Shown here: piece after piece, positions 46,396 to 53,830 of the stretch
Position numbering within the stretch: the first letter of the stretch is position 1
How the letters are laid out: each line of letters opens with the position of its first letter
Origin: Enterococcus haemoperoxidus ATCC BAA-382
GTDB taxonomy: Bacteria > Bacillota > Bacilli > Lactobacillales > Enterococcaceae
DNA length: 64,000 nt
Assembly (NCBI RefSeq): GCF_000407165.1
Contig: NZ_KE136479.1
Coordinates: 2,243,464-2,307,463, forward strand
Reading direction: 5' to 3'
The notes under the pieces: model-generated
Seen by the model: only the letters and a program-made list of their open reading frames with translations
What the model was told of the DNA's origin: nothing
Databases searched by the model: none
Program-made: the position numbers and the translations under genes

Positions 46396-47868
46396 TTATC
46401 TTTTATTATGCAACGCCCGAATTTTCATTCTGATTTGGTTGATATCATAAGTTGAGCCAAGTTCCGATAATACATAAACTTCTTTGGCAGAGCGATACGT
46501 ATTGGGCTTCATAACATTTGTAATCATCAAATCATAAGTTCTTTTTGAGTCAAATGGTTCAATCGTTAAACCATTTAAATTTTTCAAACTCAAAACCAAG
46601 ACCTGAGTCATTACTTCTTTATATAAATGATCCATCTTTAAATCAATCCCAATCCGAGTTTCACCAACAATTTCAAAATCAATGATTGCTAATACACTAA
46701 GATACTTCACCAATGACCATTCATACAAACTATTCCCCTTTTCATACTTTTCCCCAAAACACTCTAAACTTTTATCTAAAAGAACACGAGAAAAATCTGC
46801 CAGTCGATGGCTGGAAAGGCTCTGCTCTTTTTGCCAAATGTTCTCTCGGTCAAATAACTCCAGTTCTCCTTTAAAAAAATATAACCGACTATGAATTTGA
46901 GAGAAATAATAAAAGATCTTTTTTTCTAATTCAGGGAAAAATTTTTGCGGGCGATAATACAAAATTACATGTTCTAAGACAAACGTATCTGCTAGTGATG
47001 TTGGTGTCCGGCGACCACGAATCAAACTATACGCGGCAAAATCTGACTCCTCTAAAACCGACATACTCGTCAAAAAAATAAAATGTAGTAAACTTTCTTC
47101 TTCATCGATTTCAAGTGGATATCGACTAAAAAAGCGTATAACAAAAGAGCGCAATGTTTTAAAAAAAGGATCCTGTTCATAGGCTTGGCTTTTACCATAC
47201 AATTCTTTAAAATTTTTTGGCTGTACTACGATTCTTTTTTTACTGATGGTCAACCATAAGCTGAGCTTCAGCTTGCCATGTTCTTCAAAAGAAAGAGACA
47301 ATGCTTTCTCTAAAGCCTCAATGATCCTAGAATTTTGAATGGTCAGTGTTTTTTCTTGATGGATGTCATAAGGTGTCAAAAACCAATAAATTTGAAAGTA
47401 AAAGTAGCGAATTTGCAGTTCCTCACCTTTTAATTGACCGTTGCGGATTTTAAGATCAAATTCTTTTAACAACGAATTAAGCTCTTTGATTTTTCTAAAT
47501 AAAGAAGACTCACTGATCATAAATTTTGTCGTAAGCTGAGCAATAGTAAATTCACGATAATGAAATAAATAATCAATCAGTTGAAACTTGATTGACGCCC
47601 GAACATAATCATCTAAAATTTTACTAATAGAAAATTGGTCTGACATATGGATGACTACCCATTGTCCATCATAAAATAGCGAACAGTCTTTTTCATATGG
47701 TTTTAAGTAATAGCCTAGTTCCTTTAAATCACTTTCAAAAGAAGCCTTTGAAACTCCTAAATAATCTAGCAACTCGGTATCCTTGACTCGACCACCAGCC
47801 AAAATTACTTTTTTTAAAATACCGACTTCCCTTGCTTCTTTTTTATCTAACAATTCTTCAATTTTCAT
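46396..47868 (-). CDS. Mga-type helix-turn-helix regulator at the glycerol locus
   Basis: 490 residues from the ATG at 47868 after GGAGTGAAGCAG. Two N-terminal winged-helix regions (VKDTELLDYLGVSKASFESDLKEL and FTIAQLTTKFMISESSLFRKIKEL) precede a long helical Mga body. The start overlaps the FAD-protein gene by 11 bp, so the two are cotranscribed. Position directly upstream of glpKOF suggests it controls those genes or its partner gene; this is inference. Confidence 0.85.
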   Translation of the reverse strand: MKIEELLDKKEAREVGILKKVILAGGRVKDTELLDYLGVSKASFESDLKELGYYLKPYEKDCSLFYDGQWVVIHMSDQFSISKILDDYVRASIKFQLIDYLFHYREFTIAQLTTKFMISESSLFRKIKELNSLLKEFDLKIRNGQLKGEELQIRYFYFQIYWFLTPYDIHQEKTLTIQNSRIIEALEKALSLSFEEHGKLKLSLWLTISKKRIVVQPKNFKELYGKSQAYEQDPFFKTLRSFVIRFFSRYPLEIDEEESLLHFIFLTSMSVLEESDFAAYSLIRGRRTPTSLADTFVLEHVILYYRPQKFFPELEKKIFYYFSQIHSRLYFFKGELELFDRENIWQKEQSLSSHRLADFSRVLLDKSLECFGEKYEKGNSLYEWSLVKYLSVLAIIDFEIVGETRIGIDLKMDHLYKEVMTQVLVLSLKNLNGLTIEPFDSKRTYDLMITNVMKPNTYRSAKEVYVLSELGSTYDINQIRMKIRALHNKR

Positions 47869-49192
47869 CTGCTTCACTCCACAAACCTTCAAAACCTAAT
47901 TGGTTCGTGATATCTATCACGCTAGAATAATAAGGATGGTACAAAAAATCTTTCTGATAAAATTCTTCTAAAGTCTGACCCATTTGAATGCCAAGTGCTA
48001 ATGTGTTGATTTTTTCTAGAATATTAGCTTTTGAGACTAATTGTGCCCCTAAAATTTTATGACTGTCTTTTTCAAAAATAATTTTCCCACTAACTTTTTC
48101 ATTTCCAGAAAATAAAGAACTTCTTTGGTGAACATGGGTAACAGAAATCGGCTGCTCATGAAACAAACCTTCTGCCTCCGTTAATCCAGTACTGGCTACA
48201 TAATAATCGACCAATTTTGTACCGATCGTGCGGATCGAGCCAACGAATGGCGTCGTAGGCTCTACAAGATTTTGAGCCACAACTAATCCCGTCCTTACTG
48301 CATTATTCACCAGCGGGATATAAAATGACTCTTTAGATAAACTATAAGGCACTTGAATACAATCACCGATTGCAAAAATATCCTCTTGAGAAGTTTGCAA
48401 ATACTCATTTACAAAAACAGTTTGATCCGTATGCTTTTGGATCTGTTCGTCTAAATAGCGTAAATCTGGACGGACATTCATTGCAAAAATAGCACTATCA
48501 CATAACAATTGAGACTTCTTCGTTTCAATCAAAAGTGCTTTACCGGTATCTGTTACTTTTTCAACAGTCTCATTAAAATGGAAAATGACCCCTCGAGCGC
48601 TCATTTCTGCTTGTACGGGCCGGATCATTTCTTCATCAAAATACTTGAATAATAAATAATCCATCCGTTCAAACAGATGCACTTCTTTGCCTTTTTTCAG
48701 CAAAGTATCAGCCGCTTCCCCACCTATTTGGCCACCGCCGATCAATGCGACTGTATTACTATTTTCCAAACGTTCGATTGCGTTTACTACTCCTTGTAAA
48801 AATTTATATTTTAAAACCTTTTCTGAATCACTACCGAGAATTTTCTGGGACCACTGACTAGAACCTGTTGCTAAAATCAGTTTGTCAAATGACATAAAAA
48901 AGTCAGATTCTTGTTTTTCATACTTAATGATACGCTGTTTTGAATCCATACTGACGACTTCTGCGTTTAACAACAAAGAAATACCGTTATCTACTAGCTG
49001 TTCTTCTGAAATGAACTGAGCTGTTTCAATAGGACCGATCGTTTCATTGAAATACAGATTGATTCCTCCAGGCAAATAACCTATTGTTTGTTGCTTATCA
49101 ATTAAATGGATTTCAGCCTTGGGATGTTTTTTTCTAATCGCTAAAGCAGCAGATACTCCCGCAAATGAAGCCCCTATAATCACGACTTTCAT
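47858..49192 (-). CDS. FAD-dependent pyridine nucleotide-disulfide reductase-like protein
   Basis: 444 residues from MKVVIIGASFAGVSAA at 49192 (AAGGATTCTACT upstream). FAD loop GASFAG (7-12), NAD loop VALIGGGQIGGEAADTL, and second FAD motif IFAIGDCIQVPY are all present, in the order seen in NADH oxidases and CoA-disulfide reductases. The redox cysteine expected at about position 42 is missing: the segment reads IGYLPGGINLYF. It is therefore unlikely to be a standard water-forming NADH oxidase. It is coupled to the Mga-type regulator gene. Confidence 0.85.
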   Translation of the reverse strand: MKVVIIGASFAGVSAALAIRKKHPKAEIHLIDKQQTIGYLPGGINLYFNETIGPIETAQFISEEQLVDNGISLLLNAEVVSMDSKQRIIKYEKQESDFFMSFDKLILATGSSQWSQKILGSDSEKVLKYKFLQGVVNAIERLENSNTVALIGGGQIGGEAADTLLKKGKEVHLFERMDYLLFKYFDEEMIRPVQAEMSARGVIFHFNETVEKVTDTGKALLIETKKSQLLCDSAIFAMNVRPDLRYLDEQIQKHTDQTVFVNEYLQTSQEDIFAIGDCIQVPYSLSKESFYIPLVNNAVRTGLVVAQNLVEPTTPFVGSIRTIGTKLVDYYVASTGLTEAEGLFHEQPISVTHVHQRSSLFSGNEKVSGKIIFEKDSHKILGAQLVSKANILEKINTLALGIQMGQTLEEFYQKDFLYHPYYSSVIDITNQLGFEGLWSEADEN

Positions 49193-49298
49193 AGTAGAAT
49201 CCTTCTTTCTAAAATAGTAAACCGTTTTCTTAAAGAATAGCATACGCAAGCTATTATCGCATAGGAAAAAGCTAATTTGTTTGAGTATTATACAAAAA

Positions 49299-49338
49299 AA
49301 CTCGTCTACTCACTCTGTAAGAGAGCAAACGAATTTTT
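49299..49338 (-). terminator. Terminator after the LytR-CpsA-Psr gene
   Basis: On the minus strand TCGTTTGCTCTCT pairs with AGAGTGAGTAGACGA (with U-G pairs and a bulge), followed by TTTTTTT. Confidence 0.65.
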
Positions 49339-49357
49339 TAATTGTACAATTGTATTT

Positions 49358-50272
49358 TTAATTATCCTTCATGAACTCCTGAATCGCTTCAGCATTCTTC
49401 TGTTCATCAAGCTCGATCACGCTTCCAGATTCAGTATAATCATTAAAGTTCCATGTTCCCTCTACAGGAACTGATAATGATTTTAACGGCTTCACTTTTC
49501 CAGAAAGAAAATCTTTCGCCAAATCGATCAATAAACTTGTTGGTACATTTGTATCAATTTTCCCAACCATTTTTCCAGCAACTTGAGGTAGTTCCCATAC
49601 TGGAATCAAATCTTTAGACTGCTCAACTAAAGCATCCATCACTTGTTGTTGACGTCTAATCCGACCAAAGTCACCTTCTTCATCCATCCTAAAACGAGCA
49701 TACTGCAATAAACTATTCCCATGCAAAGTTTGCTTTCCTTTAAGAATGTCTACACCGTCTAAATTAATATCTTTTTCAGCATCGATTGTGACCCCTTTTG
49801 GATAAAGTTCATCAATGATGTCACTAAACTCTTTAAAATCCATTACCACATAGTAATTGATTGGTAAATCAAAGTTGGTTTTCAACACATCTTTAGTCAT
49901 TTGTGCGCCGCCATATGCGTATGCTGCATTTATTTTATCTTGTCCACCATCAGGAAATGTTACATAACTATCTCTCATGATTGAAATCAATTTAGGCTGT
50001 TTCGTTTTTCCATCATAGTGAGCCACCATCAACGTATCTGAACGACCTTGATCCTCGTCATCATCTCTCGAATCATTCCCAACGACCATAACAGTTATTT
50101 GTTTATCGCTCGTTTGTTCATCTCCAGTAAAATTTTCATTTTTATTGGAAAGTTTTGATTCACTCTTTTCTTTGGCTGTTTGGAATGAAATCGCCGCATA
50201 ACAGCCTACACTCACAACTACAAGTAGAATTGATAATAATGTAATCGTCACTATTTTTACAGATTTTTTCAT
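49358..50272 (-). CDS. LytR-CpsA-Psr (LCP) family wall-polymer ligase
   Basis: 304 residues. One N-terminal membrane helix (about 8-30), then the extracellular LCP domain: VGNDSRDDDEDQGRSDTLMVAHYD, SIMRDSYVTFPDG, DKINAAYAYGG, and ARFRMDEEGDFGRIRRQQQVM. LCP enzymes join teichoic acid or other glycopolymers to peptidoglycan. GAAAGGAAT precedes the ATG. The only upstream elements are a terminator hairpin and an M-box-like leader, so expression may depend on magnesium. Confidence 0.93.
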   Translation of the reverse strand: MKKSVKIVTITLLSILLVVVSVGCYAAISFQTAKEKSESKLSNKNENFTGDEQTSDKQITVMVVGNDSRDDDEDQGRSDTLMVAHYDGKTKQPKLISIMRDSYVTFPDGGQDKINAAYAYGGAQMTKDVLKTNFDLPINYYVVMDFKEFSDIIDELYPKGVTIDAEKDINLDGVDILKGKQTLHGNSLLQYARFRMDEEGDFGRIRRQQQVMDALVEQSKDLIPVWELPQVAGKMVGKIDTNVPTSLLIDLAKDFLSGKVKPLKSLSVPVEGTWNFNDYTESGSVIELDEQKNAEAIQEFMKDN

Positions 50273-50355
50273 TGTTTATTCCTTTCTAAACATAAAAATT
50301 GAATCGATTTGTTTAATCTTGACTAAAATTAGATAATTGCATTTTTTCTTAGCTA

Positions 50356-50395
50356 AAAGAAAAAATCCCTCACCAAGAATACTCAGCGAAGGGAT
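50356..50395 (-). terminator. Leader terminator between the M-box and the LCP gene
   Basis: On the minus strand ATCCCT pairs with AGGGAT, with partial pairing inside, then TTTTTTC. It follows the aptamer by about 60 bases, where a riboswitch expression platform is expected. Confidence 0.7.
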
Positions 50396-50454
50396 CAGAA
50401 TACGACGACTTAAACACATGGCATTCGCCATGAATTTGCAATTTATCTAGATCT

Positions 50455-50612
50455 TCTCTTCGTTGAGTTTTAGCACTATATAACGTAAAAAGCATTGCCT
50501 TTAGCTACTTTGAAAAACGCCTTAATTCGACGAATCTTGTCCTACCCGTACCTGTCTTTCGACATTTCTGAGCAGTAGCCTGTGTTTATATAGGAGCCTC
50601 ACCTAACAAGTA
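50455..50612 (-). ncRNA. M-box (ykoK-type) magnesium riboswitch aptamer
   Basis: On the minus strand the leader reads TTAGGTGAGGCTCCTATAT, then CTGCTCAGAAATGTCGAAAGAC, and later TATAGTGCTAAAACTCAACGAAG. These are the conserved blocks of the ykoK leader as I know them, in order and at natural spacing. The ends CTTGTT and AACGAAG can pair as P1. A terminator follows at 50356-50395. M-boxes usually control Mg2+ transporters; here the next gene is an LCP wall enzyme. Confidence 0.8.
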
Positions 50613-50627
50613 TTTAATTCATTTTAA

Positions 50628-50656
50628 ACTATAAGCGTATCGAATCACAAAGTCAA
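50628..50656 (-). promoter_or_regulatory. Promoter of the M-box/LCP transcript
   Basis: On the minus strand TTGACT (50651-50656) and TATAGT (50628-50633) are 17 bp apart, placing the transcription start just before the aptamer. Further upstream to 50882 the region is AT-rich with no other gene. Confidence 0.8.
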
Positions 50657-50882
50657 ATTAAATTTTATAAATGCTGTTCAATTTAAAACTAAGTTATTAA
50701 AATATAACTATTCTGTACCTAACACTGCAGTGAAAGTAAATTATGACAACACCTATTTTAAATGAAAAAATCTTTACATTTTCTTAAAAAATACCTATTT
50801 CGCTTTAAAAAGCAACTTTAGATAGACATTCCTCCCTTTATCTGTTTCAATGTTTAAAAGACAGAACACTTGGAGGATACGC

Positions 50883-51380
50883 ATGGAACACTTTTTAGAA
50901 AAACAACAAGAGTACTTTTTTAATTTTTTAACCGATAGCATCGACAACTTTTTATTAGATCATTCCGACGAAACCTTTTATGCATTTGCATTAGACTGTA
51001 ATATTTATGAAGAAGGTGAAATAAACCTTTGTTTTAATACTGTAGATCTTTGGCAAGAAACAACAAATTATTATGCAAGTAGAGGTCACAGCAACATACA
51101 ATTAGAAGAAATGAAATACAATTCCAGTGACTGGGATGAAAATCAACGTTTTGCCTCCCTTCACCTATTTGATGATTGGGTGGAAGATGAGCAAGATATT
51201 GAAATGGTTCTTGAATGGCTTTGTCAGCAAATAATCCTCTTGACTGACAGCGAAACGTTCGAACGAATCCCAAAAACAGAAGATTTTAAGCTATTGGTTT
51301 ACGATCATGACGAAACACCTTCTGACTCACAAGAAAGATTTGAAAAAATCGGAATGTCAGAACTTTTTCAAATAGAATAA
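50883..51380 (+). CDS. Hypothetical acidic protein, DUF4303-like
   Basis: 165 residues from the ATG at 50883, 7 bases after GGAGGA. No signal peptide or membrane segment. Rich in Asp/Glu and aromatic residues, with FYAFALDCNIYEEGEINLCFNTVDLW resembling the core of DUF4303 (SMI1-neighbourhood) proteins, some of which act as toxin immunity proteins. No toxin gene is next to it. The assignment is tentative. Confidence 0.6.
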   Translation: MEHFLEKQQEYFFNFLTDSIDNFLLDHSDETFYAFALDCNIYEEGEINLCFNTVDLWQETTNYYASRGHSNIQLEEMKYNSSDWDENQRFASLHLFDDWVEDEQDIEMVLEWLCQQIILLTDSETFERIPKTEDFKLLVYDHDETPSDSQERFEKIGMSELFQIE

Positions 51381-51381
51381 C

Positions 51382-51423
51382 AAAAAAATGCTTGTTTTTA
51401 AGGTTAAAAACAAGCATTTTTTT
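51382..51423. terminator. Perfect bidirectional terminator
   Basis: A 20-bp perfect palindrome, AAAAAAATGCTTGTTTTTAA followed by its complement around GG, directly after the stop codon of the acidic hypothetical gene. Confidence 0.9.
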
Positions 51424-51469
51424 GTATCTAGTTTCTAAATAAAGCTATGATATCATTCGTTAAAGTAGT

Positions 51470-51862
51470 TTAAAAACAAAACGCCAATTCTTCCACATTA
51501 AAAAAAGCTACTAATATTTCATTCACCTTTTCCACTAATTTCTTCTCGTCCGTAATTTGATCCCTTGTTTCAATTGCCACTGCCCCATTTGTATACGTCA
51601 GAAAATCATATTCTTCTTTGAGCGTAACTTGATGATCCTCTTTTTTATATAACGTATAATCATCGATAACATCTATCTCGTATTCACGTTTGTAGCCATT
51701 TTTTAACGCTATTGCAGTTATCAAAGAATTGACTGTCAATGCTTCTAAAGGAATAACTTGTTCGTCTATCGTCAATGTATAATTTTCATCCTCAATAATT
51801 CCACAAGCATTGCAACCACCATCTAATAAATTCACTGTTTTACTAATTAATGCTTTTTTCAT
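51470..51862 (-). CDS. Hypothetical protein with a GGCNACG motif
   Basis: 130 residues, not recognised. A CxxC-like motif (NLLDGGCNACGIIEDENYTL) is near the N-terminus; a mixed alpha/beta pattern follows with no membrane segment. The C-terminus ends ELAFCF. It starts after AAGGATCTGT-like sequence with a moderate binding site. It is a stand-alone leftward gene between the acidic hypothetical gene and the WxL cluster. Confidence 0.6.
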   Translation of the reverse strand: MKKALISKTVNLLDGGCNACGIIEDENYTLTIDEQVIPLEALTVNSLITAIALKNGYKREYEIDVIDDYTLYKKEDHQVTLKEEYDFLTYTNGAVAIETRDQITDEKKLVEKVNEILVAFFNVEELAFCF

Positions 51863-52020
51863 TCTTACAGATCCTTTCTTACGCCTCTAACTATTTCCTT
51901 ATCTATTATATCAAAAATGAAGAGACAATAAAGCAACTAATTGCTATTAAACATTATGAATAACCACTACAAAAAGGACCAGTTGACGACAAGACGCAAG
52001 TTAAATTCAAACTAAAATAG

Positions 52021-52058
52021 ACATCTCCATCCTCTACTCATGCAGAAAACAGAGATGT
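52021..52058 (-). terminator. Terminator after the WxL cluster
   Basis: ACATCTC and GAGATGT pair around a 24-base loop, then TAT/T-rich on the minus strand. Confidence 0.5.
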
Positions 52059-52062
52059 TTAT

Positions 52063-53112
52063 TTATTCCACTCGTTTCTTCCTTCGCCACAAAATATACG
52101 TTTGTATCATTACCAATAAAACCAACAGTATAATCACAAAAATCAACCAAATCGGAACTTGACTGACAACCTTAGTTTCTTTATTTTCTTCATTGATTAT
52201 CTTCGCTTGTTCCCTAGTAATCTCAAATTCATTCTCAAATTCCCATTTTTTCCCATCTTGATTGATTAGCGTTTTACTGATATATTTTCCAGGTTCTAAC
52301 TGTCTTTTGATTGGTACTGGAAAATCCATCACAGAATCCGGTGCCATTTCCAGCGCTTCTTTTTCTAACTTGATCAAAGGAGTTTTTTTCCCTTTTTTTT
52401 GAATCGCAAATTTTAGATCCATTTTCTTTGAAATTGCTGCATTTTTATTGCGAATCGAATGAATCACTGCTATTTTTTTCCCTTGTTTGGATCTCGCTAC
52501 GTTTACTGTATCCATTTCATAATCAGGTAAAACAGATGTACCCGTCTCATTCAAGACAACACCTACCACATAATGAAAGCGTTGTTTAATGGTCACATCT
52601 TTATTTTTGGTTTCACTTTCAGCTAAATTTTTAGTAAAACGCAATCCTCCTACAATAACACCATCATATCTTTCCTTTGGCATCTTCACCTGAAAACGAG
52701 CAATTTTTGTTTCATACGGCTGCAATGAAATATTCGTTTCTAAAACCTTGATCAGCGATTCAAAAGGATAAACCAACGTTTTATCTTTGATTCCTTTTAC
52801 TGTATAGTCGATCATTCCCTCTTCCGTTGTCGATGCATTTATTGCATTAATTGAAACAGAAATAGGAGCATCCTCTGGATTAACCAATCTAACTTGTAAC
52901 TCTTGTTCTTCTTGTGGCAACATCACTAAATCAAAATATGATTTAGTGCTATCAACTTGATTCTGCGGAATAACTGCTTGTACATAGAAACTGTTTGTTT
53001 CTTCACTTTTTTCTTGTGCAAAAGCAGTTTTTACATTCAATAAACTAACAAAAAAAATAAGTCCGGTAAAAAATAATACATGAATCCCATTTAACTTAGA
53101 ACAACCACTCAT
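52063..53112 (-). CDS. DUF916/DUF3324 WxL-associated membrane protein
   Basis: 349 residues. Signal peptide to about 33 (ending NVKTAFA), then the DUF916 domain (VDSTKSYFDLVMLPQEEQELQVRLVN) and the DUF3324 domain (FTKNLAE, DYEMDTVNVARSKQGKKIAVIHSIRNKNAA). A C-terminal helix WLIFVIILLVLLVMIQTYIL and a basic tail anchor it. Proteins of this type bind peptidoglycan and partner with WxL proteins at the cell surface. Third gene of the leftward cluster; a hairpin precedes it. Confidence 0.93.
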   Translation of the reverse strand: MSGCSKLNGIHVLFFTGLIFFVSLLNVKTAFAQEKSEETNSFYVQAVIPQNQVDSTKSYFDLVMLPQEEQELQVRLVNPEDAPISVSINAINASTTEEGMIDYTVKGIKDKTLVYPFESLIKVLETNISLQPYETKIARFQVKMPKERYDGVIVGGLRFTKNLAESETKNKDVTIKQRFHYVVGVVLNETGTSVLPDYEMDTVNVARSKQGKKIAVIHSIRNKNAAISKKMDLKFAIQKKGKKTPLIKLEKEALEMAPDSVMDFPVPIKRQLEPGKYISKTLINQDGKKWEFENEFEITREQAKIINEENKETKVVSQVPIWLIFVIILLVLLVMIQTYILWRRKKRVE

Positions 53113-53152
53113 CTAAATCACTCCTTAACTTAATCAGAAAAAAGAGTGGAAT

Positions 53153-53174
53153 AAATACTACTCATCCCACTCTC
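53153..53174 (-). terminator. Internal hairpin between the WxL gene and the DUF916 gene
   Basis: On the minus strand AGAGTGG pairs with CCACTCT, followed by TTTTTT. It may reduce readthrough to the DUF916 gene. Confidence 0.65.
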
Positions 53175-53192
53175 TTAAATCATCCTTTGGTT

Positions 53193-53795
53193 CTATGGGG
53201 CATCCGCCAATGTCCAGTCAATCGTAGAGGTATGTTTACCAAGTGTTGCCATTGCAGCTGGCACATCTAGTGTCACACCTTTGCTTTCAGCATCTGGCCA
53301 CGTAAACGTCCATGTTCCGGCACCTGCTCCTGCTGCTGCCGTTGCAAATGGTGTTGCAGTTGCAGCACCGCTCGTTAACTTGACTGTATTAACTGGTATT
53401 GGTGCATCCGCATCACTGTTTGTTCCTGCTTGTGTATTTTTAAAATTCAAGCTGGCGTTTGGTAAAGATGCGGTAGCAGAACTATCTTTGAACCCATTTA
53501 ATTTTCCGCTAAGCTTCCAGCCTGCATTTGTTCCTCTGGCATCTGATACAACAACATTGATCGCATCAGGATTAGTGGGAATATATGAGGCATCATTGAC
53601 TGAAATCGTTTGTGACGCATAGCTAATCGTAGAAACAGCTTCTAACGTTAACGCACCTGGTGTAAAAGTGACATCCAAATCAGTTGCCTTATTAATATCA
53701 GCAGCTGACGCAGATTGACCTAAAAATAATGGAGCAAAAACAACCGATAATAATAAAACTTTTGAACTAGTAATAACAAACGTTGAACTCTTCAT
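53193..53795 (-). CDS. WxL-domain surface protein
   Basis: 200 residues from the ATG at 53795, after GAGAGGGTG. Signal peptide ending at about GQSASA-AD. The two WxL motifs are GTWTFTWP and STIDWTL near the C-terminus, the non-covalent wall-binding pattern found in enterococci and lactobacilli. The body is Ala/Thr/Asn-rich beta structure. It follows the large repeat protein by 35 bp and forms a cluster with it and with the DUF916 protein. Confidence 0.92.
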   Translation of the reverse strand: MKSSTFVITSSKVLLLSVVFAPLFLGQSASAADINKATDLDVTFTPGALTLEAVSTISYASQTISVNDASYIPTNPDAINVVVSDARGTNAGWKLSGKLNGFKDSSATASLPNASLNFKNTQAGTNSDADAPIPVNTVKLTSGAATATPFATAAAGAGAGTWTFTWPDAESKGVTLDVPAAMATLGKHTSTIDWTLADAP

Positions 53796-53830
53796 TTTAT
53801 ACACCCTCTCTTTATTAGTAAAGCTTATCG

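Noticed and set aside
47858-49192. Water-forming NADH oxidase
   Set aside because: The redox-active cysteine near residue 42 is missing, so a specific Nox call is not supported.
50340-50660. T-box or amino-acid leader upstream of the LCP gene
   Set aside because: No T-box core motif (AGGGTGGNACCGCG) is present. The conserved blocks instead fit the ykoK/M-box leader.
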